From the NCBI RefSeq assembly GCF_014647495.1, contig NZ_BMPH01000003.1, positions 310,001-374,000 on the forward strand: a DNA stretch of 64,000 nt. Direction: 5' to 3'. Origin of the DNA: Glutamicibacter protophormiae (GTDB lineage: Bacteria > Actinomycetota > Actinomycetes > Actinomycetales > Micrococcaceae). This document shows positions 43,054 to 53,004 of the stretch, piece by piece (position 1 is the stretch's first letter; each line of letters starts with the position of its first letter). The position numbers and the translations under genes were made by a program. The notes beneath the pieces were generated by a model that was not told where the DNA came from, made no database searches, and worked only from the letters and a program-made list of their open reading frames with translations.

Positions 43054-44056
43054 GAACCAGAACTTTAATTCAGAGGCCGGCCTGCCCGTCAACCGCCGAG
43101 CTGGCAAGGTCTCCAAGTACAAGATGGAGCACTATGTGGCTCCGCTGGACGAGACTCCTTTGCAGGCAGTCGACTCCGTCAAGGAGACCGGCAAACCGCT
43201 GTCCATGTGGGCCGAGGCCTGGCGCTCGCTGCGCAAGCAGCCTTTGTTCATCATTTCCGCGATCCTGATTCTCGCGGTCATCATAGTTGCTGCGTTCCCT
43301 CAGTGGTTCACCTCGCAAGACCCCACGTACTGCGCGTTGGAGAATTCGAACGAGCCGGGGCGCGAAGGCCACATCATGGGCTTCAACCTCCAGGGCTGCG
43401 ACATCTACTCGCGCGTCATTTACGGCACGCGGGCTTCGCTGCTCGTCGGCATCTTCACGACCTTGATCGTGATCATCGTCGGTGGCACCATCGGTGCACT
43501 GGCGGGCTTCTACGGCGGCTGGATCGATACCATCTTGGCCCGACTGGGTGACATCTTCTTCGCCCTGCCGCTGATCCTCGGCGCAATCATCGTTATGCAG
43601 CTGCCTGCGTTCCGAGAGAACAAGAGTGTCTGGACGGTCATCATTACGCTGGCCATCTTCGGTTGGCCGCAGCTGGCCCGCATCACCCGCGGTGCCGTGA
43701 TCGAAGCGCGCAATGCGGACTTCGTCAAGGCTTCGCGCTCGCTGGGCCTGTCCAAGTTCAAGTCGCTGGTCAAGCACGTGCTGCCGAACTCGCTGGCCCC
43801 GATCATCGTGGTCGCGACCGTGAACCTCGGTGTGTACATCGTGGCCGAGGCAACCCTGTCCTTCCTGGGCGTCGGTCTGCCGCCGGAGATCATGAGCTGG
43901 GGCAACGATATTGCCTCGGCGCAGACCCAGCTTCGCAACAACCCGATGATGCTGATGTGGCCTGCACTGTTCCTTTCGGTGACGGTCTTGAGCTTCATCA
44001 TGCTCGGCGATGCAGTGCGCGACGCACTGGATCCCAAGGCCCGGAAGGGAGCCTAG
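43046..44056 (+). CDS. Peptide ABC transporter permease 2 (DppC/OppC-like, system 1)
   Basis: A 336-aa protein; ATG 43046 overlaps the end of the upstream permease by 8 nt. The N-terminus has a long cytoplasmic part (about 75 residues), then about six TM helices with the OppC EAA loop EARNADFVKASRSLGLSKFKSLVKHVLPNSLAPI. Its role is to form the channel with the first permease. Confidence 0.94.
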   Translation: MPENQNFNSEAGLPVNRRAGKVSKYKMEHYVAPLDETPLQAVDSVKETGKPLSMWAEAWRSLRKQPLFIISAILILAVIIVAAFPQWFTSQDPTYCALENSNEPGREGHIMGFNLQGCDIYSRVIYGTRASLLVGIFTTLIVIIVGGTIGALAGFYGGWIDTILARLGDIFFALPLILGAIIVMQLPAFRENKSVWTVIITLAIFGWPQLARITRGAVIEARNADFVKASRSLGLSKFKSLVKHVLPNSLAPIIVVATVNLGVYIVAEATLSFLGVGLPPEIMSWGNDIASAQTQLRNNPMMLMWPALFLSVTVLSFIMLGDAVRDALDPKARKGA

Positions 44057-44059
44057 CCC

Positions 44060-45703
44060 GTGAGCGAGAACGCAACTCCCAAGCCGCTGCTTGAAGTCAA
44101 GGATCTGGCGATCACCTTCTCCACTCCTGACGGACCGGTGCATGCGGTGCGCGACGCCAACTTCACCGTGATGCCAGGAGAAACTGTGGCCATTGTGGGC
44201 GAGTCCGGATCCGGCAAGTCGACCTCGGCACTGGCCGCCATCGGCCTGCTGGCAGGCAACGGCCGCGTGTCCGCAGGACAGATCCTGTTCGACGGCGAAG
44301 ACATTGCCAACGCCAGCGAAAAGCGATTCGTCGAGCTGCGCGGCAACCACATCGGCATGGTTCCGCAGGACCCGATGTCGAACCTCAACCCGGTGTGGAA
44401 GATCGGATTCCAGGTCAAGGAAACCCTGAAGGCCAACGGCTTGGCGGGGGACAACCCCAAGAAGCGTGTTGCCCAGGTGCTGGCCGACGCAGGCCTGCCC
44501 AACCCGGAAGCCCGTGCCAATCAGTACCCGCACGAGTTCTCCGGCGGCATGCGCCAGCGTGCGCTGATCGCCATTGGCCTGGCCTGCCGCCCTCGCCTGC
44601 TGATCGCGGACGAGCCGACCAGCGCGCTGGACGTGACGGTGCAGCAGCAGATCCTGGATCACTTGGACACCATGACCAGTGAACTGGGCACCGCCGTGCT
44701 GCTGATCACCCATGACCTGGGCCTGGCCGCGGAGCGTGCCGAGAAGGTCGTCGTCATGTACAAGGGCCGCGTGGTCGAGTACGGGCCGGCGCTGGAGATC
44801 CTGCGCAACCCGAAGCACCCGTACACGCAGCGCCTGATCAACTCGGCTCCTTCGCTCTCCGCTGTGCGCGGAGACAAGCATGAGGCCGCTGTTGAGGAGA
44901 CCTCCCCGGCCAAGGCCGAGCCGCTGTTGACCGTCAGCAACCTGACCAAGGTCTTCGACATCCGCAAGGGCTTCGGCAAGAAGGAAAAGTTCACCGCGGT
45001 GGACAACGTCTCCTTCGAGATTCCGAAGGGCACCACGACTGCTGTCGTGGGCGAGTCGGGTTCCGGCAAGTCGACCATTGCGCAGATGGTGCTGAACCTG
45101 CTGGATTCGACCAGCGGCGAGATCACCTTCGACGGCCAGCAGATCGGCAACCTGAGCGAGAAGCAGCTGTTCAAGTACCGCCGCCGCGTGCAGCCGATTT
45201 TCCAGGATCCGTATGGTTCACTGGACCCGATGTATTCGATCTACCGCACGATCGAGGAGCCGCTGCGCATCCACGGCATCGGCAACTCGGCCTCGCGCCA
45301 GAAGAAGGTCAAGGAGCTGCTCAACCAGGTCTCGATGCCTGCGGCAACCATGCACCGCTTCCCGAACGAGCTCTCCGGCGGCCAGCGACAGCGCATCGCC
45401 ATTGCGCGTGCACTGGCCCTGCAGCCGGAAATGATCGTCTGCGACGAGGCGGTTTCCGCACTGGACGTCCTGGTTCAGGCCCAGGTGCTGGAGCTCCTTG
45501 ATGAGCTGCAGCGCGAAATGGATCTGACCTACCTGTTCATCACCCACGACCTTGCCGTCGTACGCCAGATCGCGGACAACGTCTGCGTGATGGAACGTGG
45601 AAAGATCGTCGAGCAGGGCTCTGTCGACGACATTTTCGAGGCGCCGAAGAGCGACTACACGCGCAATCTGCTGGCGGCTATCCCGGGGGCTACCCTGATC
45701 TAG
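44060..45703 (+). CDS. Peptide ABC transporter, fused double ATPase (system 1)
   Basis: A 547-aa protein from GTG 44060 holding two complete ABC domains. The first (res. about 5-260) has Walker [10 protein letters not shown], signature FSGGMRQR and Walker B LLIADEPT. The second (about 285-545) has [17 protein letters not shown] and [12 protein letters not shown]. This fuses DppD and DppF in one chain, so each transporter needs one such protein. A terminator follows. Confidence 0.95.
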   Translation: MSENATPKPLLEVKDLAITFSTPDGPVHAVRDANFTVMPGETVAIVGESGSGKSTSALAAIGLLAGNGRVSAGQILFDGEDIANASEKRFVELRGNHIGMVPQDPMSNLNPVWKIGFQVKETLKANGLAGDNPKKRVAQVLADAGLPNPEARANQYPHEFSGGMRQRALIAIGLACRPRLLIADEPTSALDVTVQQQILDHLDTMTSELGTAVLLITHDLGLAAERAEKVVVMYKGRVVEYGPALEILRNPKHPYTQRLINSAPSLSAVRGDKHEAAVEETSPAKAEPLLTVSNLTKVFDIRKGFGKKEKFTAVDNVSFEIPKGTTTAVVGESGSGKSTIAQMVLNLLDSTSGEITFDGQQIGNLSEKQLFKYRRRVQPIFQDPYGSLDPMYSIYRTIEEPLRIHGIGNSASRQKKVKELLNQVSMPAATMHRFPNELSGGQRQRIAIARALALQPEMIVCDEAVSALDVLVQAQVLELLDELQREMDLTYLFITHDLAVVRQIADNVCVMERGKIVEQGSVDDIFEAPKSDYTRNLLAAIPGATLI

Positions 45704-45724
45704 CCGACGCTGAACACGCAGAAG

Positions 45725-45766
45725 AGAACGCCGCAACCGATACTGGTTGCGGCGTTCTTTTCTGTT
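45725..45766 (+). terminator. Terminator of peptide ABC operon 1
   Basis: AGAACGCCGCAACC (45725-45738) and GGTTGCGGCGTTCT (45745-45758) form a perfect 14-bp stem followed by TTTTCTGTTTT. Confidence 0.92.
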
Positions 45767-46161
45767 TTGATGACATGCCCGCCTGCCTTGATGACGTGCG
45801 AGGACATCGATATTCAAGATTTGTTTGAGAATATTACGGGATTCATCGGGTGTTACCAAACTGTTATAAATGACTTGATGGCTAGGCTTGGGCTCAGCTG
45901 TGCATCTGGTTGATTTTTCCCAATCTGAAAGAAACCCTTGAAATCTCGCGGATGTGAGGCAACTCGCATTAACTCGCCGGTAACAAGCGAAATCCTGCAT
46001 TAACTTTTCGTTGCCTTCTCGTGACTATCTGAAGCGAATCTTTCTATATCCAAGACCAGAAATTCCGGTTAGTCTATTGCTCATTGGATCGGGTGTGACT
46101 TGATCCACACTGATTCGGAAGTTTCAGAACTCGTATCAATCGAAGATCTCAAGGAGGCGAA
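45767..46161. promoter_or_regulatory. Long AT-rich regulatory region before peptide ABC operon 2
   Basis: No gene is seen in 395 nt. It is AT-rich compared with the coding DNA. It holds the promoter of the second ABC operon and a CRP/GlxR-like site near its 3' end. Its length suggests more than one operator. Confidence 0.45.
46094..46109. promoter_or_regulatory. CRP/GlxR-like site before second peptide ABC operon
   Basis: TGTGACTTGATCCACA has the full left half-site and one mismatch in the right half of TGTGA-n6-TCACA. It lies 53 nt before the start codon of the second binding protein. Confidence 0.5.
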
Positions 46162-47964
46162 ATGCGGTTCCAACGCGTTTCGAAGGCAGTCGTCGTAGGC
46201 GCAGCGATGGCACTGGCGCTGTCTGCATGTGCGCCAGGCGGAAGCGAAACCAGCCCATCGGCCACCGAATCCGCGGGTTCGGGCAACGCCGGCGCCGAGG
46301 CGACCACCACCGGTCTGGCGGACCTGGGCGACATCACGACCAAGGATGGAACCATCAAAGTTTCCATCGGCGCCCCTGAATTCATCAGCTACAACGGATT
46401 CACTCCGCAGACCTACTCCACCTACAACTCCGGCATTACCGACCGCATGTTCGCCGGTTTCACCTACTTCGGTACCGACGGCAAGATCTACCCGAACGAA
46501 GATCTGGGAAGCTTCGAGAAGATCAGCGATGATCCGCTGACCATCAAGTACACCATCGCCGACAACGCCAAGTGGTCCGATGGCACCGACATCACCACCG
46601 CTGACGCGGTGCTGGCCTGGGCTGTGCAGAACCTCAACCTGAACACCGGGTCGAAGGACAAGCCACTGTTCTCCTCGGTCTCCACCGACCTTGGCGACAC
46701 CGTCCCGAAGGGCCCCCAGGGCGATCCTGCGGGCAAGGAATTCACCGTTGAATTCAAGGCTCCGGATCCGGACTGGCAGATCCAGACCTGGATGCTGCAC
46801 CCGGCGCATGTAGTGGCAGAGAAGGGTGGGCTGAGCACCGAGGAGTTCGTTGCGGCTGTCCGCGACGGGGACTCCAAGAAGCTTGAGAAGGCCGCCAAGT
46901 TCTGGAACACCGGCTGGACCACCAAGCCGGGCACCCTGCCGGATGAAGCAGACATGCCGGTGTCCGGACCGTACAAGCTCGGCTCATGGAAGGCTGGCGA
47001 GTCCGTCACCCTGACCGCCAATGAGAACTACTACGGTACCCCTGCAGCGACCAAGGAACTGAACTTCCGCTTCCTGGCCGATTCCGGCATGGTCCAGGCA
47101 CTGCAGAACAAGGACCTCGACGTCATTGGCCCACAGCCGACCGTCGATACCCTGGAACAGCTCAAGGGGCTGGGCAGCGCCGTCAATATCCAGCAGGGCG
47201 ACACCCTGACCTGGGAGCACCTGGACTTCAACTTCGTCAAGGGCAACGCGATGACCAACCTGGAACTGCGCAAAGCCTTCGCCATGTGCGTTCCACGCCA
47301 GGAAATCGTGGACAACCTGATCAAGCCGCTGAACCCTGACGCACAAGTCATGAACCTGCGCGAGGTCTTCCCATTCCAGGAGAACTACGCGGATACCGTG
47401 GCAGCTGCCTATGACGGACGCTACGACCAGGTCGACGTCGACGGGGCCAAGAAGATCCTCGAGGAGCAGGACGCTGTGGGCACCAAGGTGCGTATCGGCT
47501 ACTCCGCACCGAATGAACGCCGCACCAACCAAGTCGCGCAGATCAAGTCCTCCTGCGACAAGGCAGGCTTCGATATCGTGGATGCAGGCGACCCGAAGTT
47601 CTTCGCACCGGGTGGAACCCAGGAGCGTGGCGACTACGAGGTAGCACTGTTCGCTTGGGCAGGTTCGGGCCAGATCTCCTCGGGCCAGAACATCTACGCG
47701 ACCGGCAAGCCGCAGAACTACGGCAAGTACTCCAACGAACAGGTCGATGCCGAGTGGGAGACCCTGGCCACCTCGCTGGATCCGGCAGTCCACGCGGAGC
47801 AGACCAAGAAGATCGAGAAGCTGCTGTGGGATGACCTGTTCGGTATCCCGCTGTTCGCCCACCCGGGTCTGAGCGCTTCGGGCGCTGACATCCAGAATGT
47901 CCGCCACACGGCAACCCAGAACGGCATCGTCTGGAACGCCGAGCAGTGGGTACGCGCTGAGTAG
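46162..47964 (+). CDS. Peptide ABC transporter substrate-binding lipoprotein (system 2)
   Basis: A 600-aa protein with CAAGGAGGCG before the ATG. A lipoprotein signal ends at LSACAPGGSE (Cys about 23), followed by a Ser/Thr/Ala-rich linker. The SBP_bac_5 body has YTIADNAKWSDGTDITTADAVLAW and SGPYKLGSWKAGESVTL blocks. It is only loosely similar to the system 1 protein, so its ligand may differ. It delivers peptides to the permeases encoded downstream. Confidence 0.92.
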   Translation: MRFQRVSKAVVVGAAMALALSACAPGGSETSPSATESAGSGNAGAEATTTGLADLGDITTKDGTIKVSIGAPEFISYNGFTPQTYSTYNSGITDRMFAGFTYFGTDGKIYPNEDLGSFEKISDDPLTIKYTIADNAKWSDGTDITTADAVLAWAVQNLNLNTGSKDKPLFSSVSTDLGDTVPKGPQGDPAGKEFTVEFKAPDPDWQIQTWMLHPAHVVAEKGGLSTEEFVAAVRDGDSKKLEKAAKFWNTGWTTKPGTLPDEADMPVSGPYKLGSWKAGESVTLTANENYYGTPAATKELNFRFLADSGMVQALQNKDLDVIGPQPTVDTLEQLKGLGSAVNIQQGDTLTWEHLDFNFVKGNAMTNLELRKAFAMCVPRQEIVDNLIKPLNPDAQVMNLREVFPFQENYADTVAAAYDGRYDQVDVDGAKKILEEQDAVGTKVRIGYSAPNERRTNQVAQIKSSCDKAGFDIVDAGDPKFFAPGGTQERGDYEVALFAWAGSGQISSGQNIYATGKPQNYGKYSNEQVDAEWETLATSLDPAVHAEQTKKIEKLLWDDLFGIPLFAHPGLSASGADIQNVRHTATQNGIVWNAEQWVRAE

Positions 47965-48005
47965 GCCCTCGGCCTGATCAAACGCATACACCAGCTGTGA
48001 GCGCC

Positions 48006-48035
48006 CGCGGGGCCCGATCATCATCGGGCCCCGCG
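48006..48035 (+). terminator. Hairpin between binding protein and permease genes (system 2)
   Basis: CGCGGGGCCCGAT (48006-48018) and ATCGGGCCCCGCG (48023-48035) pair perfectly around CATC. There is no T-run, so it is an attenuator or mRNA stability element, in the same place as in system 1. Confidence 0.7.
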
Positions 48036-48103
48036 TCGTGTCCGGCTCCAACATCGCGGAGTCGGGAGCGCCACCAGGCGAAAAGAAAGAGGACGTTAGT
48101 ACC

Positions 48104-49621
48104 GTGTTGAAATTCATCCTGAAGAGACTGGGATCGGCCGCCGGCGTGCTGTTAGCCGCATCGCTGCTGCTCTATATCCTGGTCATCAATTCCGGTGACC
48201 CGCTCGGCGATCTGCGTGAAAGCAACGCGGAAAACCGCGAATACCTGATGCAGCAGCGCACCGAATACATGAACCTGGAACAGCCCTGGTACCTGCGGTA
48301 CCTGACCTGGCTGACCGGTGTCTCCAAGTGCTTCGTGGGCGCCTGCGACCTGGGCCGCAATATCAACGGCATCGAGGTCACCGACCTGCTGGCCAACGCC
48401 GCATCATCGACCCTGCGACTGGTGCTGCTGGCAACCGTCATCGCCGCCATCCTGGGTATCGCCATTGGCGTGCTCACCGCCGTGCGCCAGTACTCGGGTC
48501 TCGACTATCTCGTCACCTTCCTGACGTTCCTGTTTTTCTCCCTTCCGGTGTTCTGGGCAGCGGTGCTGCTCAAGGAGTACATGGCGATCGGCTACAACAA
48601 CTGGCTGGAGAACCCCCAGATATCCCTGGGCACCAGCATCCTGATCGGCCTGGTCGCTGGCCTGGTCCTGCAGATGCTGATGGCCGGTTCGCTCAAACGC
48701 CGCGGCATCACCTTTTTGGCCACCGCCGTCTTCGTGCCGCTGCTGCTGCAGTACAGCGTGTGGCTGAACTTCTACCGATTCCCGCAAATGGGTCCAGCAG
48801 TCATCATCGTGCTGACCGTGCTGCTGGCGCTGTCCGCCACCGCCATGAGCGTCGGGCTCAAGGAGAAGCGCGTGCTGTACCCGGCATTGATCACCGCGGC
48901 GCTCGTGTTGGGAATGTATTACGCGACCTTCTGGCTGCTGGCTGATCCCAGCGGATGGCTGCTGCTGGGCGGTGCCATCCTGGCCGTGGTCATTCCGGGC
49001 CTGATCGGCAAGCTCATGGGAGGCCGTTTGTCCAAGTCCGCCATGGGCGTCTCGGTGACCGTAGGCCTGGTCGGCGCCGGCTTGACCGTGCTGGACCACA
49101 TCTTCCGTGCGTGGCCGGGTTTCCTGGATCTGAAGGGGCGGCCCATCGCAACCATCGGGTCCTCCACCGCGAACCTTGGCGGCGGCTTCTGGGACCACTT
49201 CCTGGACAACGCCACCCAGCTGCTGCTGCCAACCATCGTGCTGGCCATCATTTCGCTGGCCAGCTATTCGCGCTACACCCGCTCATCGATGCTCGAGGTG
49301 CAGCAGCAGGACTACATCCGCACCGCGCGCTCCAAGGGCTTGAGCGAACGCACCGTGATCTTCCGCCACGCCTTCCGCAACGCGCTGATCCCGATCGCCA
49401 CCATCGCGGCCTTCGACTTCGCCGGCCTGATCGGAGGCGCGGTGGTCACCGAGACGGTGTTCGGCTGGAAGGGCATGGGAGATATGTTCATCACCGGCCT
49501 GCATGCGGTGGACCCCGCACCGGTCATGGCATTCTTCCTGGTCACCGGCACCGCGGCGGTACTCTTCAACCTCCTGGCAGACATTGTGTACGCAATTCTC
49601 GATCCGCGGATCCGGGTCTAG
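48104..49621 (+). CDS. Peptide ABC transporter permease 1 (DppB-like, system 2), extended
   Basis: A 505-aa protein. GTG 48104 with AAAGAGGA at 48086-48093 is preferred over GTG 48038, which lies right beside the upstream hairpin. It starts FILKRLGSAAGVLLAASLLLYIL and ends with the permease EAA loop YIRTARSKGLSERTVIFRHAFRNALIP. Between, about residues 190-370, it has an insertion with several extra hydrophobic helices, so the protein is about 200 residues longer than the system 1 permease. Such long DppB-like proteins occur in Actinobacteria; the insertion's role is unknown. Confidence 0.9.
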   Translation: MLKFILKRLGSAAGVLLAASLLLYILVINSGDPLGDLRESNAENREYLMQQRTEYMNLEQPWYLRYLTWLTGVSKCFVGACDLGRNINGIEVTDLLANAASSTLRLVLLATVIAAILGIAIGVLTAVRQYSGLDYLVTFLTFLFFSLPVFWAAVLLKEYMAIGYNNWLENPQISLGTSILIGLVAGLVLQMLMAGSLKRRGITFLATAVFVPLLLQYSVWLNFYRFPQMGPAVIIVLTVLLALSATAMSVGLKEKRVLYPALITAALVLGMYYATFWLLADPSGWLLLGGAILAVVIPGLIGKLMGGRLSKSAMGVSVTVGLVGAGLTVLDHIFRAWPGFLDLKGRPIATIGSSTANLGGGFWDHFLDNATQLLLPTIVLAIISLASYSRYTRSSMLEVQQQDYIRTARSKGLSERTVIFRHAFRNALIPIATIAAFDFAGLIGGAVVTETVFGWKGMGDMFITGLHAVDPAPVMAFFLVTGTAAVLFNLLADIVYAILDPRIRV

Positions 49622-49638
49622 GAAACTAAGGACATTCG

Positions 49639-50694
49639 ATGAGTAACACGAACAAGAAGATGCCAAAGAACCTGACATCCATTGCAGAAGTCGAGGACGC
49701 GAAACTCGCGGTCGCGAGCGAGACTTCCAAGAGCCAGTCGCGGATCGTCCTGGAACGGTTCCTGCATCACAAACCCGCCATGATCTCCGCGATCATCCTC
49801 GTGCTGATCACCCTGCTGGCATTCACCTCGATCGGCTACGGGCCCATTCCCGGCTGGTGGAAGCAGAGCTACCTCGATGCCGGCGCCGTGGTCAACGGCG
49901 GCAAGCCCACCATGTCGCTGCTGCCCACCTGGCTTGGCGGTTCGGGCATCCAGATCGGCGAGCACCCCTTCGGCCAGGACTCCATCGGCAAGGACTACTT
50001 CGCCCTGGTCATGAACGGGACGCAGAAGTCCATCATCATCGGCGTGGTGGTCGGCCTGGTGGCCACGGTGATCGGCGCTATCATCGGCGCGCTGGCCGGG
50101 TACTTCCGCGGCTGGGTCGACGAGGCACTGATGCGCATTACCGATCTGTTCATCGTCATCCCGCTGCTGGTGCTGGCCGCGGTGTTGGGCCAGATTGCCG
50201 GGCGCGGCTCCAGCTCCATCATCCTTCTCGCGGTGGCCCTTGGCTTGGTTACCTGGACCGGCCTGGCGCGCCTGGTGCGCGGGGAGATCCTTTCGCTGCG
50301 CGAGCGCGAATACGTGTCCGCCGCCCAGGCCATGGGCTCCAAGACCTCGCGGGTGATTTTCAAGCACCTGCTGCCGAACACCATCGGCGTGATCGTGGTG
50401 AACGCAACGTTCGCGATTGCCGGCGCGATCCTGCTGGAATCCTCGTTGTCCTTCCTGGGCTTCGGCGTCCAGCCGCCGGAATCCTCGCTGGGCCTGCTGA
50501 TCAGCCAGTACCAGAACGCGTTCACCACCCGACCCTGGCTGTTCTGGTGGCCGGGCATGACCATCGTGGCCATCGCCCTGTCAGTGAACTTCCTGGGCGA
50601 CGGCCTGCGCGATGCCTTCGACCCACGCCATAGTGGCAAGCGCCGCCGCCGCGCCGGCCTGTTTGCCATGCCAACCCGCAAGGAGAAGCCATGA
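49639..50694 (+). CDS. Peptide ABC transporter permease 2 (DppC-like, system 2)
   Basis: A 351-aa protein with AAGGACATTCG before the ATG. After a cytoplasmic N-terminus (about 35 residues) come about six TM helices and the EAA loop region REREYVSAAQAMGSKTSRVIFKHLLPNTIGVIVVN. A basic C-tail (SGKRRRRAG) ends the protein. It overlaps the ATPase gene by 4 nt. Confidence 0.94.
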   Translation: MSNTNKKMPKNLTSIAEVEDAKLAVASETSKSQSRIVLERFLHHKPAMISAIILVLITLLAFTSIGYGPIPGWWKQSYLDAGAVVNGGKPTMSLLPTWLGGSGIQIGEHPFGQDSIGKDYFALVMNGTQKSIIIGVVVGLVATVIGAIIGALAGYFRGWVDEALMRITDLFIVIPLLVLAAVLGQIAGRGSSSIILLAVALGLVTWTGLARLVRGEILSLREREYVSAAQAMGSKTSRVIFKHLLPNTIGVIVVNATFAIAGAILLESSLSFLGFGVQPPESSLGLLISQYQNAFTTRPWLFWWPGMTIVAIALSVNFLGDGLRDAFDPRHSGKRRRRAGLFAMPTRKEKP

Positions 50695-52382
50695 GCCACG
50701 CCGCACCAACCAATGACGCCACCGAGGGCTACGCGCTGAGCTTCGACAACCTGCAGGTCACCTTCGAAACCGCGGGCCCGGACGTGCACGCGGTCAAGGG
50801 ACTCTCGCTGGCCGTCAAGCCCGGTGAAGTGGTCGCGCTGGTCGGCGAGTCCGGGTCCGGCAAGTCCGTGACTTCCACCGCCGCCATGGGACTGCTGCCG
50901 GGCAACGCCAACGTCTCGGGCGTGGCGAAGGTCGGCAATGTGAACGTGGTGGGCCTCGACGCCGGGAAGATGCGCAAGATGCGCGCCACCGACATCGCCA
51001 TGGTCTTCCAGGAACCGATGACCGCGCTGAACCCGGTGCTGACCATCGAACGCCAGCTGACCGAGGCGCTGGAGCTGCACGGCATCGCCTACGGCAAGGA
51101 AGCCACAGCCCGCGCCGTGGAGCTGCTGGCCCTGGTCGGCATCCCCGAACCGGCCAAGCGCATCAAGCAGTACCCGCACCAGTTTTCCGGCGGCCAGCGC
51201 CAGCGCATCGTGATCGCCATGGCGATCTCCTGCGATCCCAAGGTCATCATCGCCGACGAGCCGACCACCGCGCTGGACGTGACGGTGCAGGCCGAAATCC
51301 TGGACCTCCTGCGCGAGCTCAAGGACCGGCTGAACACCGGCATCCTGCTGATCACCCACAACATGGGTGTCGTGGCGGACATGGCGGACCAGGTGGCGGT
51401 GATGTTCCAGGGCAACCTGGTGGAGACCGGCACCGTGGACCAGGTGCTGCTGCACCCGAAACACGAATACACCCAGCGGCTGCTGTCGGCGGTGCCGAAG
51501 CTCTCGCCCGTGGTGATCGACGCGAACGCCGCCCATGCCGAACAGACTGCCTCCAAGGGGCGCGAGCTGGTGCTGGAAGCCAAGGACCTGGTGCTGGAAT
51601 ACGACATGCGCGGCACCAAGTTCCGGGCCGTGGAGGGCGTGAGCTTCGACGTGGCCAAGGGGGAGGTGCTGGGCATCGTGGGCGAATCCGGGTCCGGCAA
51701 GTCGACCATCGCCAAGGCGGTCATCGGCCTGCTTCCGGTCGCCGAAGGCTCGCTGTCGGTGAAGGGGCACAACCTGCCCAAGCTCTCGCCGCGCGAAGCG
51801 CGCAAGGTGCGCAAGTCGATCGGCGTGATCTTCCAGGATCCAGCGGCCTCGCTGAACCCGAGGTTCCCCATCGGCGAATGCATCACCGAGCCGATGGTGG
51901 TGCACAAGGAAGGCACCAAGGCCAGCCGCATCCAGCGCGCCATGGAGCTGCTGGACGCGGTGAAGCTGCCGCGCAGCGTGGTCAACCGCTATCCGCATGA
52001 GCTCTCCGGAGGCCAGCGCCAGCGTGTGTGCATCGCCCGCGCGCTGACGATGAACCCGGAACTGCTGATTGCCGACGAGCCCACCAGTGCGCTGGACGTC
52101 TCGGTGCAGGCGGTGGTGCTGGAAATGCTCCAGGACCTGCAGCGCGACTTCAACTTCGCCTGCCTGTTCGTCAGCCACGACCTGGCAGTGGTGGACATGC
52201 TCGCCGACTACGTGGTGGTCATGCAGTCTGGCCGCGCGGTGGAGCAGGGCAAGGTCAAGACCGTGCTGCACGCGCCGCAGCACGACTACACCCGACGCCT
52301 GCTGGCCGCCGCGCCGGTGCCCGACCCGCATGAGCAGGCGGTGCGCCGCGAGGCCTGGCGGACGCTGAACGCCACCAAGTAG
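50691..52382 (+). CDS. Peptide ABC transporter, fused double ATPase (system 2)
   Basis: A 563-aa protein with two ABC domains. Each has Walker A GESGSGKS, an FSGGQRQR or LSGGQRQR signature, and a Walker B IIADEPT or LIADEPT. The two ATPases of a DppDF pair are joined in one chain, as in system 1. The gene overlaps the upstream permease by 4 nt and a terminator follows. Confidence 0.95.
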   Translation: MSHAAPTNDATEGYALSFDNLQVTFETAGPDVHAVKGLSLAVKPGEVVALVGESGSGKSVTSTAAMGLLPGNANVSGVAKVGNVNVVGLDAGKMRKMRATDIAMVFQEPMTALNPVLTIERQLTEALELHGIAYGKEATARAVELLALVGIPEPAKRIKQYPHQFSGGQRQRIVIAMAISCDPKVIIADEPTTALDVTVQAEILDLLRELKDRLNTGILLITHNMGVVADMADQVAVMFQGNLVETGTVDQVLLHPKHEYTQRLLSAVPKLSPVVIDANAAHAEQTASKGRELVLEAKDLVLEYDMRGTKFRAVEGVSFDVAKGEVLGIVGESGSGKSTIAKAVIGLLPVAEGSLSVKGHNLPKLSPREARKVRKSIGVIFQDPAASLNPRFPIGECITEPMVVHKEGTKASRIQRAMELLDAVKLPRSVVNRYPHELSGGQRQRVCIARALTMNPELLIADEPTSALDVSVQAVVLEMLQDLQRDFNFACLFVSHDLAVVDMLADYVVVMQSGRAVEQGKVKTVLHAPQHDYTRRLLAAAPVPDPHEQAVRREAWRTLNATK

Positions 52383-52423
52383 CGCCAGCCGCCGGGGAGC
52401 GGCGATTCGCCCCGGAAATGCAT

Positions 52424-52454
52424 CGAGCCGGTTCCCGCAAGGGGAACCGGCTCG
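52424..52454 (+). terminator. Terminator after peptide ABC operon 2
   Basis: CGAGCCGGTTCCC (52424-52436) and GGGAACCGGCTCG (52442-52454) form a perfect 13-bp stem. There is no clear T-run on the plus strand. It lies between convergent genes. Confidence 0.75.
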
Positions 52455-52475
52455 AGGCGTTAAAGCCTGCCGCTG

Positions 52476-52937
52476 CTAGTCCAGCTGCATGACGTTTTCG
52501 GTGACGACTTCTGCCCGGGCATTGGAGAAGATCTGCTCGGTGCCCACGATCTTGAAGCCGCGGCGCTCCAGGACCTTGATGGAGCCGAGGTTGTCCTGCA
52601 CCACGTGGGCCATCAGCGGGCGCTTGGTGAACTCGGCCAGGAACGCATCCACCGCGCTGGTGGTAATGCCCTTGCCCCAGAACTTGGTCGAGGTCCAGAA
52701 ATTGATCTCGGGAGCTTCGCCGTCGAAGACCAGGATCGAGCCGGCGACTTCGCCGTCGTGCTCGATGGTGCGCACCAGCACCTTGGGGTCGTTGAGGATC
52801 TGGTTCCAGTGGTGGTCGAACACCGCACGATCCGCAGGGTTGCGCGCCTGGTAGGCGGCCATCAGATTCGCTTCTGGTTCCTGCTGGTGAGCGAAGAATG
52901 CGTCTAAATCGGAAGCGCGGACCTCACGTAGCTGCAC
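52476..52937 (-). CDS. GNAT family acetyltransferase
   Basis: A 153-aa protein. GTG 52937 with GAAAGG upstream gives a normal GNAT start (QLREVRASDLDAFF); the open frame to 52994 is less likely. The acetyl-CoA region is FWGKGITTSAVDAFLAEF, followed by NLGSIKVLERRGFKIVG, the typical motif B of RimJ-like members. It most resembles the RimJ/RimL type that acetylates protein N-termini or small amines. The substrate is not known. Confidence 0.88.
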   Translation of the reverse strand: MQLREVRASDLDAFFAHQQEPEANLMAAYQARNPADRAVFDHHWNQILNDPKVLVRTIEHDGEVAGSILVFDGEAPEINFWTSTKFWGKGITTSAVDAFLAEFTKRPLMAHVVQDNLGSIKVLERRGFKIVGTEQIFSNARAEVVTENVMQLD

Positions 52938-53004
52938 GGCAAAGGCCTTTCGATCGTGTGGGAAGCGTACCGGTTGGCAGGCTTCAAAGAGCAAGGGCTT
53001 AAAA

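Noticed and set aside
48038-48103. Upstream GTG start for the second system's first permease
   Set aside because: It lies 3 nt after a strong hairpin and has no ribosome site; GTG 48104 has AAAGAGGA at normal spacing and begins with the usual permease N-terminus.
49995-52331. Antisense frame of 778 codons opposite the second ABC ATPase, and similar ones at 53722-56256 and 8533-10176
   Set aside because: They mirror known genes, show His/Arg/Gly-rich low-complexity translations and have no start signals. They are shadows of the coding strand.
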